This document shows positions 28,087 to 37,015 of a stretch of 64,000 nucleotides of DNA, piece after piece. The first letter of the stretch is position 1, and each line of letters begins with the position of its first letter. The stretch is from Lichenicola sp964236105 (GTDB lineage Bacteria > Pseudomonadota > Alphaproteobacteria > Acetobacterales > Acetobacteraceae): contig CAXSBC010000005.1 of NCBI GenBank assembly GCA_964236105.1, forward strand, positions 1 to 64,000, written 5' to 3'. Under the pieces are notes generated by a model, which saw only the letters and a program-made list of their open reading frames with translations, was not told the DNA's origin and searched no databases. The translations under genes were made by a program, and so were the position numbers.

Positions 28087-29868
28087 CTAGCCCGACGCCG
28101 GTACGGGATGCAGCCGCGGCGCCGTCGCGATCAGGGCGGCGCTGTAGCTGTCCTGCGGCGCGGCGATCAGGTGCGCGGTGTCGGCCAGCTCGACGATGCG
28201 GCCGTCCTTCAGCACCGCGATCCGGTCGGCGAGCCAGCTCACCGCGGCGAGGTCGTGGCTGATGATGACATAGGCGACATGCTCGCTGCGGCTGAGGTCG
28301 CGCAGCAGGGTCAGCAGCATCGCCTGGGTGGAGACGTCCAGCGCCGAGGTCGGCTCGTCCAGCACGATGATCTCCGGACGCGCCGCCAGCGCCCGGGCGA
28401 CCGCGACGCGCTGCGCCTGGCCGCCGGAGATCTGGTGCGGGAACCGCCCGCCGAGCCCCGGGTCGAGGCCGACCTTGCGCAGCAGCACTGCCACCTCGCG
28501 ATCCAGCCGGGTGCGCTCCCGCACGCCGCCCAGCCGCAGCGGCTCGGCCAGGCTGTCGCGGAGGCGCAGGCGCGGGTTCAGCGACTCCCGCGGGTCCTGG
28601 AACACCACCTGGATGCGCCGGCGCGCGCGCCTGAGGTCGGCCGAGGGCAGGCCGGCGATCGCCTGGCCGTCGAGCAGGATGCGGCCCTCGAAGGGCTGCA
28701 TGTGCAGGATCGCCCGGCCCAGCGTCGACTTGCCCGAGCCGCTCTCGCCGACGATGCCGAGGCATTCGCCGCGTCGCAGGGTCAGGCACACGTCCTGCAG
28801 TGCCGGCGCCGCGTGTCCGTAGCGCACGCTGACATGCTGCAGCTCCAGCAGCGGCGCCAGGGCCGCGCGGTCGATGGCGGCCGGCGCGTGCCCGGTCTCC
28901 AGCTGCGGCGGCGGCGGCGGGAACAGGCAGGCCGCCGCCTCCTCGGCGTCGCCGCGCGGCGCCGGATAGCCGGCGTCGCAGGGCGGCTGGTGATGGGCGC
29001 AGCGCGGGGCGAAGCGGCAGCCGGGCGGCCGGGCGGCGGGGTCGGGCAGGGTGCCGGGGATGCCGCGCAGCGTCAGCTGGCCGAGCCGCGGCACCGCGAT
29101 CAGCAGCGCCTGGCTGTAGGGATGGCGGGGGCTGGCGAAGAAGCGCCCGGCCTCGCCCCATTCCACCGGGCGCCCGGCATAGAGCACCGTCAGCCGGTCG
29201 GCATGCGCCTCCACGATCGAGAGATCGTGGGTGATGAACAGCACGCCGAGCCGGTGCGTGCGCTGCAGCCGCGCCAGCAAGGCGAGGATCTGGCGCGCCA
29301 CCAGCGGATCGAGGCCGGTGGTCGGCTCGTCGGCGATCAGCACGCGCGGATCGCAGGCCAGCGCCGCCGCGATCATCACCCGCTGCCGCTGGCCGCCGGA
29401 GAACTGGTGCGGGTAGTCGTCGAGGCGCCGGGCGGGCTCGGGAATGCCGACCTCGCCGAGCAGCTCGATCGCCCGCGCCCGCGCCTGCGCCCGGCTGCCG
29501 CCGGCATGCAGACGATGGCCTTCAGCCACCTGCGCGCCGATGGTGGCCGACGGGTTGAGCGCCGAGAGCGGGTTCTGGAACACCATGCCGATGCGGCCGC
29601 GCAGCCGACGCATCGCGCGCTCGCTCTGCGCCAGCAGGTCGACGCCCTCGAACAGCGCGCGCCCGGCGACCTGCCCGCCCGGCGGCAGCAGCCGCATCGC
29701 CGCCAGCGCCGCGATGGTCTTGCCAGAGCCGCTTTCGCCGACGAGCGCGGTCATCTCGCCGGGACGGACGGCGAGATCGAGCGCCTCCAGCACCTGCACG
29801 CGCCCGCCGCCGCCATGCGCCGGCAGCGACACGCCGAGCCGGTCGAGCTGCAGCACCGGCTCGCTCAT
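28087..29868 (-). CDS. Peptide-type ABC transporter, ATPase with two nucleotide-binding domains
   Basis: A 593-residue fusion of two ABC ATPases, like the YejF/GsiA type. Walker A motifs are GESGSGKT (first) and GESGSGKS (second), signatures FSGGQRQRVMIA and ISGGQAQRVAVA, and Walker B ending in ADEPTTGLD and LDEPTSALD. After the first domain there is the oligopeptide-transporter Cys segment CRFAPRCAHHQPPC. It powers import of peptides or related solutes by the two permeases encoded just upstream, overlapping by four bases (start at 29868). The last gene of a nine-gene minus-strand run. Confidence 0.93.
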   Translation of the reverse strand: MSEPVLQLDRLGVSLPAHGGGGRVQVLEALDLAVRPGEMTALVGESGSGKTIAALAAMRLLPPGGQVAGRALFEGVDLLAQSERAMRRLRGRIGMVFQNPLSALNPSATIGAQVAEGHRLHAGGSRAQARARAIELLGEVGIPEPARRLDDYPHQFSGGQRQRVMIAAALACDPRVLIADEPTTGLDPLVARQILALLARLQRTHRLGVLFITHDLSIVEAHADRLTVLYAGRPVEWGEAGRFFASPRHPYSQALLIAVPRLGQLTLRGIPGTLPDPAARPPGCRFAPRCAHHQPPCDAGYPAPRGDAEEAAACLFPPPPPQLETGHAPAAIDRAALAPLLELQHVSVRYGHAAPALQDVCLTLRRGECLGIVGESGSGKSTLGRAILHMQPFEGRILLDGQAIAGLPSADLRRARRRIQVVFQDPRESLNPRLRLRDSLAEPLRLGGVRERTRLDREVAVLLRKVGLDPGLGGRFPHQISGGQAQRVAVARALAARPEIIVLDEPTSALDVSTQAMLLTLLRDLSRSEHVAYVIISHDLAAVSWLADRIAVLKDGRIVELADTAHLIAAPQDSYSAALIATAPRLHPVPASG

Positions 29869-30788
29869 CGCGTGGTGCCCGCGCGCGCCAGCAGGCCCTG
29901 GCCGATCAGCGACGCCGACAGCAGGGAGGCGAAGATCAGCAGGCCGGGCGGCAGGATCAGCCACCACGGATCGAGTGCCACCAGCTGCAGCGCGCTCTCC
30001 AGCAGCCCGCCCCAGCTGGTCTGCGGCGGCTGCAGGCCGAGGCCCAGGAACGACAGCGCCGACAGCACCAGGATCATGTCGCCGACCAGGAAGGTGAAGT
30101 TCACCACCAGCACCGGCGCCATCACCCGCAGCAGATGGGTGGTCGCGACATGCAGGAAGCCGCCGCCCATCTGCCGCGCCGCCTGCACGAACTCGCGGTC
30201 GCGCTGCGCCAGCGTCTCGTTGCGCACCAGCCGGGCCAGCGGCGGCCAGGAGATCAGCCCCAGCAGCAGGATCAGCGACGGGGTGGAGAGCTTGAGGATG
30301 GCGGCGAAGAAGATCAGCACCACCAGCCCCGGCAGCGCCAGCACCGCGTCCAGCAGCCGCATCAGCAGGCTGTCGAGCCAGCGCGGCCCGAGCCCTGCCG
30401 CCAGCCCGTAGAGCAGGCCGGCGAGGAAGGTGGTGCAGGCGGCCGGGATCGCCACCAGCAGCGTGGCCTGCCCGGCACTCAGCAGCCGGGCCAGGTTGTC
30501 GCGGCCGATCTCGTCGGTGCCGAGCGGGAAGGCCGCGACCGGACGCGACAGGGCGCTGGCCGGATGCAGCGCATACGGGCTGGCGCCGTAGCCCAGCGGC
30601 AGCGCGAAGCAGAACAGCACGATCAGCAGCGCCAGCACGGTGCCGGCGGCCAGCGCGGTGCTGTGCCGGAACGCCCCCAGGCTGATCCAGCCGACCAGGG
30701 CGGCCGGGCTGCGGCCGCTGAGCGGACGGTCCGGCGGCGTGCCGTCGCCGGCGAGGGCGCCCGGCATCGCCGGGACCTGCTCAGGCAT
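29865..30788 (-). CDS. Peptide-type ABC transporter permease (DppC/YejE type)
   Basis: A 307-residue inner-membrane protein with six predicted helices. A first helix near residues 45-70 precedes HPLGTDEIGRD-like FPLGTDEIGRDNLARLL, the hallmark of DppC/OppC proteins. The cytoplasmic EAA loop (VRNETLAQRDREFVQAARQMG) contacts the ATPase. It overlaps the other permease gene by eight bases and the ATPase gene by four. Confidence 0.94.
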   Translation of the reverse strand: MPEQVPAMPGALAGDGTPPDRPLSGRSPAALVGWISLGAFRHSTALAAGTVLALLIVLFCFALPLGYGASPYALHPASALSRPVAAFPLGTDEIGRDNLARLLSAGQATLLVAIPAACTTFLAGLLYGLAAGLGPRWLDSLLMRLLDAVLALPGLVVLIFFAAILKLSTPSLILLLGLISWPPLARLVRNETLAQRDREFVQAARQMGGGFLHVATTHLLRVMAPVLVVNFTFLVGDMILVLSALSFLGLGLQPPQTSWGGLLESALQLVALDPWWLILPPGLLIFASLLSASLIGQGLLARAGTTR

Positions 30789-31734
30789 AGCCCGTGCGCG
30801 GATCGAGCAGCCCGTTGACGAGGTCGGCGGCCAGGTTGCCGAGCACGGTCAGCACGCCGATCACCAGCACGATGCCGATCAGCACCGGGTAGTCCTGGCT
30901 GACCGCCGACTGCCAGAGCAGCCAGCCGAGCCCCGGATAGGAGAACACCGTCTCGGTGACGATGCCGCCGGCGAAGATGGTCGGCAGCGACAGGCCGAGG
31001 ATGGTCACCAGCGGCCGCAGCGCGTTGCGCAGCACGTGCCGGAACAGGATGCGCGCGGGCGAGGCGCCGCGTGCGGCGGCCGAGCGCACATAGTCGCGGC
31101 CGAGCTCCTCATGCACCGACTGGGCGAAGTAGCGCGACAGGGTCGGGATGGTGAGCAGGGTGATGGTGGCGGCCGGCAGGGCCAGGTGCGCCAGCGTCGA
31201 GCCCGCGGTCTGGTGCGCCAGCCTGAGATCCTCGACGCCGCCGGCCGGAAACCATTCGAGCTGCATCGCGAACCACAGGATCAGCAGCGTGCCGATGAAG
31301 AAGGAGGGCAGCGCATACAGCGCCAGCTCCAGTCCGCCGATCGCGCGGCCGAGGCGCCCAGCGTAATGGACGCCATGCGCCAGCCCCAGCGCCGAGGCGA
31401 TCAGCAGGCTGGCGGCCAGGGCCGAGAGCTGCAGCAGGATGGTGTTGGCCTCGTAGGAGACCAGCATCCCCGCCACCGGGCGATTGACCAGATAGGAGCT
31501 GCCGAGATCGAGATGCAGCAGGTTCCACAGCCAGCGCAGATATTGCCGCCAGATCGGCAGATCGAGGCCGAAGCCGTGGTTGATCGCGGCGATCGCCTCG
31601 GGCCTGGCACCCGGGCCCAGGATCGCGAAGGCCGGACCCCCCGGGGTCAGGTGGACCAGCACGAAGGCGAAGCTGATCAGCAGCAGCAGCGACAGCGCGG
31701 CACTGCCGGCGCGGCGCCTAAGCGTGCGGAGCAT
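30781..31734 (-). CDS. Peptide-type ABC transporter permease (DppB/YejB type)
   Basis: A 317-residue permease of the DppB/OppB class: an N-terminal helix (LSLLLLISFAFVLVHLTPGGPA), the long periplasmic segment with IWRQYLRWLWNLLHLDLGSSY, and an EAA loop (GRDYVRSAAARGASPARILFRHVLRNAL). It pairs with the DppC-type protein to form the membrane channel. The start overlaps the binding-protein gene by 17 bases. Confidence 0.94.
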   Translation of the reverse strand: MLRTLRRRAGSAALSLLLLISFAFVLVHLTPGGPAFAILGPGARPEAIAAINHGFGLDLPIWRQYLRWLWNLLHLDLGSSYLVNRPVAGMLVSYEANTILLQLSALAASLLIASALGLAHGVHYAGRLGRAIGGLELALYALPSFFIGTLLILWFAMQLEWFPAGGVEDLRLAHQTAGSTLAHLALPAATITLLTIPTLSRYFAQSVHEELGRDYVRSAAARGASPARILFRHVLRNALRPLVTILGLSLPTIFAGGIVTETVFSYPGLGWLLWQSAVSQDYPVLIGIVLVIGVLTVLGNLAADLVNGLLDPRTGYA

Positions 31735-33418
31735 GCGCCGCCTCCGCGACGTCGGCCGGGCAGGCGAGCGGCCCCGACAGCGTCAGCAGCTCGGGCGACC
31801 ACATGCTGTTCGGGCTCAGGAAGTCGGTGACGCCACCGAGGCCCGGCCGCACCAGCAGCGCCGGCGTCGGGCCCGGCAGATACAGATGCGGCGCCTGCTC
31901 GGCCGCATAGTCCTGCACCGCATGCAGCGCGTCGTCGCCGTCGCCGAACATCACGTCGCGGTTGAGCGCGTCCATGTGCGCGTCGCGGTAATGGCCGTAA
32001 TTCTCCGAGCCGTCGGAGGCGAAGAAGTCGTGCACGTCGGGAAAGGCCGGGATCGACCAGCTCAGGGTCACCAGATCCCAGGGCTGCCCGTTGCCGGCCA
32101 GGGTCGCGAGCAGCTGGTTGAAGCCGATCATGTGCAGCGAGACGTCCATCCCCAGCGCCCGCAGGTTGCGCTGGATCACCTGCGCCTGGATGACGCCGCT
32201 GACGCCTTCGGAGGAGGTCTCGATCTCGAAGGCGAGGCGCTGGCCGTTCCTGGCCAGGATGCCGTCCGGCCCCGGCCGCCAGCCCTCCGCGGCGAGCAGG
32301 GCCCTGGCGGCGGCGGGATCATGGGACAGGTCGGCATAGCCGGCGCGGGCAGCCTCGGACTGCATGGCGCCCATCGAGCCGGGAATCGGGCCATGATCGA
32401 CCGCGGCATGGCCTGAATAGACCAGATCGATGATTTCCTGCTGGTCGATGCCGCGAACGATCGCCCGTCGCACCGCCAGGTCAGCCAGGAACGGCGCCCT
32501 GGCGGAGCGCATGTTGAAGTAGCCGTTGCCGTAGGTGAAGTTCGGCGTCGGCCTGACGATGTCGAAGCCGGGCAGCCGGGCCGCGAACTTCGACAGCAGA
32601 TACGGGATCGCCGCCATGTCGAGGGCGCCGGAGCGCAGCTCCTCGAGCGCCTCGTTGCCGTTCGGGAACGCCACCACCAGACGCCTGATCTGGGCATGGT
32701 GGCCGCCATAGAGCGGGTTCGGCTCGAACACCAGGTGCCGGCCGATGGCGAACTCCTTGAGCAGGAACGCGCTGTCCGACACCTTGAACAAGGCCGGGTC
32801 GTTCTGCCGCCGCCTGATGTCGACCAGCGACAGGCCGGCATAGACGTGCTTGGGCAGCGGAAAGAAGACGTTGCTGAGGCCGAGCGAGATGAACCAGGCG
32901 GGGTTCACCTTGCGCACCATGCGCAGCTCGACCTGGTGCGGCGACAGCGCGCGCGCACTCCGGATCAGCGTCGGCATGCCGCCGGTGCCGTAGTACACGT
33001 AGGCGGGACCGAGCTTGCGGACGAGGTCGATGGTGAACAGCAGGTCGTCGGCGGTGACCGGCACCCCGTCCGACCAGAGCCAGTCATGCAGGGTGACGAT
33101 GAAGGTCAGCCCGCCATCCGGGGTGTCCACCGACTGCGCCAGCCCGCGGCTCGGGTCGGGCTTCTCGTTGCGGTCGGTCCAGACCAGCGGCCGGTAGATC
33201 TGCTCGAACATCTGGTGGGCATAGACCGCGGTGCTGAGTAGCGGGCTCAGCGAGGTGACCGGCGCCGGCGGCCCGTTGCCGACGCCGGTCGGTATGATGA
33301 CCGTGCCGCAGCTGGCCGGTCCGCTCGCCGCCCGGCCTGCCGCCGGAACGCCGGCGAACAGGGCGCAGGCCGTCACGCAGGCGACGACGGGGCTCAAAAA
33401 TGAGAAGCGGGTGCGCAC
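31718..33418 (-). CDS. Family 5 extracellular solute-binding protein (peptide type)
   Basis: A 566-residue periplasmic receptor with a signal peptide (FLSPVVACVTACALFAGVPAAGRAA) from a GTG start at 33418. Family 5 (SBP_bac_5) features include the YRPLVWTDRNEKPDPSRGLAQS region, FIVTLHDWLWSDGVPVTADDLLFTIDLV and KEFAIGRHLVFEPNPLYGG. It delivers peptides or similar ligands to the permeases encoded downstream. The ligand cannot be read from sequence. Confidence 0.93.
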   Translation of the reverse strand: MRTRFSFLSPVVACVTACALFAGVPAAGRAASGPASCGTVIIPTGVGNGPPAPVTSLSPLLSTAVYAHQMFEQIYRPLVWTDRNEKPDPSRGLAQSVDTPDGGLTFIVTLHDWLWSDGVPVTADDLLFTIDLVRKLGPAYVYYGTGGMPTLIRSARALSPHQVELRMVRKVNPAWFISLGLSNVFFPLPKHVYAGLSLVDIRRRQNDPALFKVSDSAFLLKEFAIGRHLVFEPNPLYGGHHAQIRRLVVAFPNGNEALEELRSGALDMAAIPYLLSKFAARLPGFDIVRPTPNFTYGNGYFNMRSARAPFLADLAVRRAIVRGIDQQEIIDLVYSGHAAVDHGPIPGSMGAMQSEAARAGYADLSHDPAAARALLAAEGWRPGPDGILARNGQRLAFEIETSSEGVSGVIQAQVIQRNLRALGMDVSLHMIGFNQLLATLAGNGQPWDLVTLSWSIPAFPDVHDFFASDGSENYGHYRDAHMDALNRDVMFGDGDDALHAVQDYAAEQAPHLYLPGPTPALLVRPGLGGVTDFLSPNSMWSPELLTLSGPLACPADVAEAAHAPHA

Positions 33419-33436
33419 CCGATCGAGGTGCCAGAG

Positions 33437-34036
33437 CTAACGGTTCATGTCCAGAGCGCATGCCACCTCTGCCTTCAGAGCAGGGAGCACCGTCTCGGTG
33501 AACCAGGGGTTCCTGCGCTCCCAGACGGCGGTGCGCCAGGAGGGATGCGGCAGCGGGAACCGGTCCGGCAGATACCGGCGGAAGTGCCGCACCCGTTCGG
33601 TCATCAGGCCCGAACCCAGCACGTGCGCCTGCGCGTAGGTGCCGATCAGCAGCGTCAGCCGGATGGCGGGCATCTGCGCCAGCACCCGGTCGCGCCACAG
33701 CGGCGCGCATTCCGGCCGTGGCGGCCGGTCGCCGCCCTGGGGCAGCCGCCCCGGATAGCAGAGCCCCATCGGCAGGATCGCCACCCGGCTGGCATCGTAG
33801 AACACCGTCTTGTCGAGCCCGAGCCAGTCGCGCAGCCGGTCGCCCGACGCGTCCCAGAAGGAGAGGCCCTTCTCGTGCACCACCGTGCCGGGGGCCTGGC
33901 TCGCGATCAGCAGGCGCGCGGTGCGCGACACGTGCAGGATCGGCCTCGGACCCAGCGGCAGGCTCGGCGCGCAGACCCGGCAGCCGCGCACCTCGGCCAG
34001 CAGCCGGTCCAGCGCCTCGTCCGGCGCGCCGCTCAT
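33437..34036 (-). CDS. Uracil-DNA glycosylase family protein
   Basis: A 199-residue UDG-superfamily protein. Motif A-like LLIASQAPGTVVHEKGLSFWDASGDRLRDWLG is followed by LPMGLCYPGRLPQGGDRPPRPECAPLW and a C-terminal PLPHPSWR motif B. Cysteines in CRVC, LCYPG and PECAP might hold a cluster as in family 4/5 enzymes, but the spacing was not tested. Expected to excise uracil or damaged bases; activity is not proven. The ATG at 34036 overlaps the sirtuin stop by four bases. Confidence 0.85.
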   Translation of the reverse strand: MSGAPDEALDRLLAEVRGCRVCAPSLPLGPRPILHVSRTARLLIASQAPGTVVHEKGLSFWDASGDRLRDWLGLDKTVFYDASRVAILPMGLCYPGRLPQGGDRPPRPECAPLWRDRVLAQMPAIRLTLLIGTYAQAHVLGSGLMTERVRHFRRYLPDRFPLPHPSWRTAVWERRNPWFTETVLPALKAEVACALDMNR

Positions 34037-34740
34037 CGCGCCAGCACGTCGTCCACGAAGGCGGGCACCAGCTCGGTCGCGGGGCCGGTCAGGCTGTCGT
34101 CGAACTGCGACCAGCCCTCCGACAGCTCCAGGTTGAGCTCCACGGTGCGGGCATGTCCGCTGGCGAGCTGCACGAAGCCCGCCGCCGGATACACCGTGCC
34201 CGAGGTGCCGATCGCGACGAACAGGTCGCATCGCATCAGTGCCTGGCTGATCGCCTGCATGTGCATCGGCTCCTCGCCGAACCACACCACGTCCGGCCGC
34301 AGCGCGGTCGCGGCACAGGCGGGGCAGGGCGTGCCGGTGCCGGCGGGCGCGTCCCAGTCCGGCGTGGCGCCGCACGCGGTGCAGCGCAGGCGGCGCAGCT
34401 CGCCATGCATGTGCAGCAGGCGGCGCGAGCCCGCGCGCTCGTGCAGGTCGTCGACATTCTGGGTGACGATCAGCAGCTCCCGCTCCGGGGACCGGCCGAG
34501 CTCGTGCTCCAGCCGTGCCAGCGCCCGGTGCGCCGCGTTGGGCGCCACGCCGGGCAGCTGCGCGCGGCGGCCGTTATAGAAGTCGTGCACCCGCTGCGGG
34601 TCGCGGGCGAAGGCGTCCGGGGTGCAGACATCCTCGATCCGTACCTGCGCCCAGAGGCCGTCCGCGTCGCGAAAGGTGTGCAGGCCGGACTCCCGGCTGA
34701 TGCCGGCGCCGGTGAGGATGACGATGCGGCGTGGAACCAT
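34033..34740 (-). CDS. cobB: Sirtuin, NAD-dependent protein deacylase
   Basis: A 235-residue class III-like bacterial sirtuin. NAD-binding GAGISRESGLHTFRDADGLW, the TQNVDDLHERAGS catalytic segment, LHMHGEL with the catalytic His, four zinc cysteines (LRCTACG and PCPAC) and the late GTSGTVYPAAGF are all present. It removes acetyl or longer acyl groups from lysines at the cost of NAD. Genes on both sides are in the same operon-like run. Confidence 0.95.
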   Translation of the reverse strand: MVPRRIVILTGAGISRESGLHTFRDADGLWAQVRIEDVCTPDAFARDPQRVHDFYNGRRAQLPGVAPNAAHRALARLEHELGRSPERELLIVTQNVDDLHERAGSRRLLHMHGELRRLRCTACGATPDWDAPAGTGTPCPACAATALRPDVVWFGEEPMHMQAISQALMRCDLFVAIGTSGTVYPAAGFVQLASGHARTVELNLELSEGWSQFDDSLTGPATELVPAFVDDVLAR

Positions 34741-34754
34741 GCCGCACGCGTCCG

Positions 34755-35306
34755 CTACGGCTCGTCGGTCGGCGTCGGCTGCTCGCCGATCGTGAAGATC
34801 ACGATCCGCTGGCCGGCATGGGCGAAATAGACCGAGCAGGCGATCAGCGCGCCGTCGGTGAGGGGCTGCCTCGCCTGGCTGAGATCGAACTCGGCGGTGA
34901 GCGGCTGGATCTTGTCGTGCAGCGCCGGCGGCAGGTCGAGACCGTTCTGCGGGGTGTGATCGCCGTTCGGGTCATGGCGGCGGGCGATGGCGGCCTGCTG
35001 CTGGTCGGTGGTGGGGGCCTGCACGTCCTCGTGCAGGGTGCCGTTGCGCAGCGCCACCTGACCCGCGGTCGGACACTCGACGCGGATCAGCCGGTCGGCC
35101 AGCTCGCCATGGTTGGCGATGATGGTGCTGAGCCGCGCGCTCGAATGCGCCGGATCGGCCTGCGCCCAGGACGGGCCGATCTGCACCGGGCCGGCCACCT
35201 GGCCGACTGCGCCGGCGATCGTGCCCGGCGCGGTCGACAGCAGCAGCAGCACCCCAGCCGCGCCGCGCAGGACGGCCGGTCGGACAGGCACGCTAGACGA
35301 GTTCAT
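34755..35306 (-). CDS. Exported PCu(A)C-like protein without the usual copper-ligand spacing
   Basis: A 183-residue exported protein: signal peptide (VLRGAAGVLLLLSTAPGTIAG), then a domain similar to the PCu(A)C copper chaperones (VQIGPSWAQADPAHSSARLSTIIANHGELADRLIRV, later AEFDLSQARQPLTDGALIACSVYFAHAGQ). The normal H(M)x10Mx21HxM ligand set is not recognisable; His residues occur in HDPNGDHTPQNG instead. Its role in copper delivery is therefore uncertain. The start at 35306 lies within the end of thpR. Confidence 0.6.
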   Translation of the reverse strand: MNSSSVPVRPAVLRGAAGVLLLLSTAPGTIAGAVGQVAGPVQIGPSWAQADPAHSSARLSTIIANHGELADRLIRVECPTAGQVALRNGTLHEDVQAPTTDQQQAAIARRHDPNGDHTPQNGLDLPPALHDKIQPLTAEFDLSQARQPLTDGALIACSVYFAHAGQRIVIFTIGEQPTPTDEP

Positions 35307-35826
35307 AATCGACCTCCGCGGTATACACCGGCTGATCCGGACCGGGCTGCGAGCTGAACAGCGTGAAGCTGTCCATGGTGACGGGCTGCGTGCGGAGCAG
35401 GTTGTGCCGCTGCACCCAGCCGGCAAGAACCGGTTCCGCCACGCCGTCGACGCGCGCCAGCGACACGTGCGGCTGAAACCGCCGTCGCTCCGACGGCAGG
35501 CCCGCGCGCTGCAGGGCCGTCTCGATCTTGCCCTGCAGGTGATCGAGGCGCTCGTTCCGCTCGATGCCCGCCCACACGGTGCTGATCCGGCCGTTGCGCT
35601 CGAAGACGCCGACACCGCTCAGCACGAGCTCGAACCGGCGGCCGCGTAGCGACTGCAGCGCGAGATCGATCTCGTCGGCGACGTGCGACCGGGTCTCGCC
35701 GATGAAGCGCAGCGTCAGGTGCAGGGTCTCCGGCGCCATCCACCGTGCGCCGACGAGCCCTCCGCATAGGCCGGTCAGGGTTTCGCGGAGGCTCCATGGC
35801 AGGTCCAGCGCCACGAACAGCCGCAT
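35293..35826 (-). CDS. thpR: RNA 2',3'-cyclic phosphodiesterase (LigT/ThpR)
   Basis: A 177-residue 2H phosphoesterase. Both catalytic H-x-T/S motifs are visible: HLTLRFIGE near residue 40 and HVSLARV near residue 125. MRLFVALDLP is the typical N-terminus. It opens 2',3'-cyclic phosphates on RNA; the cellular role is not well defined. Start overlaps the stop of the small membrane peptide (TGATG). Confidence 0.93.
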   Translation of the reverse strand: MRLFVALDLPWSLRETLTGLCGGLVGARWMAPETLHLTLRFIGETRSHVADEIDLALQSLRGRRFELVLSGVGVFERNGRISTVWAGIERNERLDHLQGKIETALQRAGLPSERRRFQPHVSLARVDGVAEPVLAGWVQRHNLLRTQPVTMDSFTLFSSQPGPDQPVYTAEVDYELV

Positions 35827-35945
35827 CAGTAGGCCCGGCGACGCCGCGAGAACAGCAGCACCACCGCGGCCAGCACCGCCAGCATCACCGTCGTGCGGGA
35901 GGAGGAGGGGGCCTGGCTGGCAGGAGCGGAACGGGTCACGGTCAT
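35826..35945 (-). CDS. Possible 39-residue membrane peptide
   Basis: A short frame with a polar N-terminus (TVTRSAPASQAPSSSRTT), one hydrophobic helix (VMLAVLAAVVLLFS) and a basic tail (RRRRAY). Its TGA overlaps the ATG of thpR (TGATG), which suggests coupling. No family is recognised, and chance cannot be excluded at this length. Confidence 0.4.
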   Translation of the reverse strand: MTVTRSAPASQAPSSSRTTVMLAVLAAVVLLFSRRRRAY

Positions 35946-36104
35946 GCCTCGGCGGCTGCCTTTCGGTGCGTCGCGTCGGCCACGCGCCTCGGCATGCAAC
36001 CGTGCCCGCGACGATGGGGCTGGTCAACGTCCACAAGCCCGGCCGACACCACGGGTGCCACGCCAGCCGCCTCGTGTCGGAGTCTGGCCGGACCGCTGTT
36101 ATCC

Positions 36105-36133
36105 TTGACCTTGCTGGCGGAACATCCAATGTA
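36105..36133 (+). promoter_or_regulatory. Possible promoter of the BI-1 gene
   Basis: TTGACC at 36105-36110 and AATGTA at 36128-36133, with a 17-base spacer, lie about 45 bases before the start codon. The -35 is good, the -10 weak. Confidence 0.35.
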
Positions 36134-36179
36134 TCCACAGACGGCCGGGACGACCTGGCTGCACAGGAATCGAAAGAAA

Positions 36180-36959
36180 ATGGCCTTCGTTCCCGACTAT
36201 CGTACCACCTCTCGCGCGGCAGGCGCGGGCGCCCAGGCCGGGGTCGTGGATCTTGGGCTGCGCGCCTACATGCTGCGCGTTTATAACTGGATGGCATCCG
36301 GACTGGTGCTGACGGGCCTCGTCGCCTACGGCATCTCCCACAGCCAGCTCTCGGCGCTGTTCCACCAGACGGTGATGCTGCCGTCGGGCACGGTGGCGAT
36401 CCGGCCGACCATGCTCGGCATGGTGTCGATGTTCGCGCCGCTGGCCTTCGTGCTGGTGCTGAGCTTTGGCGTGAACAAGCTGTCACGCACGGCCGCGCAG
36501 ACGCTGTTCTGGGCGTTCTGCGCCGCGATGGGCGTCAGCCTGACCAACCTGTTCTTCGTCTATACCGATCTGTCGATCGTCCGGGTGTTCTTCATCAGCG
36601 CCGGCACCTTCGCGGCGATGAGCCTGTACGGCTATACGACGAAGACCGATCTGACCAAGCTGGGCTCGTTCCTGATGATGGGGCTGTTCGGCATCATCAT
36701 CGCCAGCATCGCCAACATCTTCATGCACAGCCCGGGTCTCTATCTGGCGGTGAGCGTGCTGGGCGTGCTGATCTTCACCGGCCTGACCGCGTTCGACACG
36801 CAGCGGATCAAGTGGAACTACAGCCAGTTCGCCTACTACGAAGGTGCCGACGGCGCAGCGAAGCGCAGTGTCTACGACGCGCTGACCCTGTATCTGAACT
36901 TCATCAACCTGTTCACCTTCCTGCTGCAGCTGACCGGCACCCGCAACAGCAACAACTGA
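36180..36959 (+). CDS. Bax inhibitor-1 family membrane protein
   Basis: A 259-residue protein with seven hydrophobic helices and the TMBIM signature: GLRAYMLRVYNWMASGLVLTG, LFWAFCAAMGVSLTNLFFVY, FISAGTFAAMSLYGYTTKTDL, and FTGLTAFDTQRIKW with the Asp implicated in Ca2+ leak control in BsYetJ. The YbhL/YccA proteins are relatives. The ATG at 36180 follows AGGAA; an in-frame ATG at 36129 is less likely. A terminator follows. Confidence 0.93.
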   Translation: MAFVPDYRTTSRAAGAGAQAGVVDLGLRAYMLRVYNWMASGLVLTGLVAYGISHSQLSALFHQTVMLPSGTVAIRPTMLGMVSMFAPLAFVLVLSFGVNKLSRTAAQTLFWAFCAAMGVSLTNLFFVYTDLSIVRVFFISAGTFAAMSLYGYTTKTDLTKLGSFLMMGLFGIIIASIANIFMHSPGLYLAVSVLGVLIFTGLTAFDTQRIKWNYSQFAYYEGADGAAKRSVYDALTLYLNFINLFTFLLQLTGTRNSNN

Positions 36960-36990
36960 TCCGGCGAACCTTTACGGAACACGACGATGA

Positions 36991-37015
36991 CTCCGACCGA
37001 AAGGTCGGGGTTTTT
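36991..37015 (+). terminator. Rho-independent terminator after the BI-1 gene
   Basis: CTCCGACC / GGTCGGGG stem (eight pairs, one G-T) around a GAAA tetraloop, followed by five Ts. Confidence 0.88.

Noticed and set aside
34033..34740. Sirtuin as part of an antiphage SIR2 system
   Set aside because: It is a short housekeeping-type deacylase with an intact zinc finger and no defence-type partner domains.
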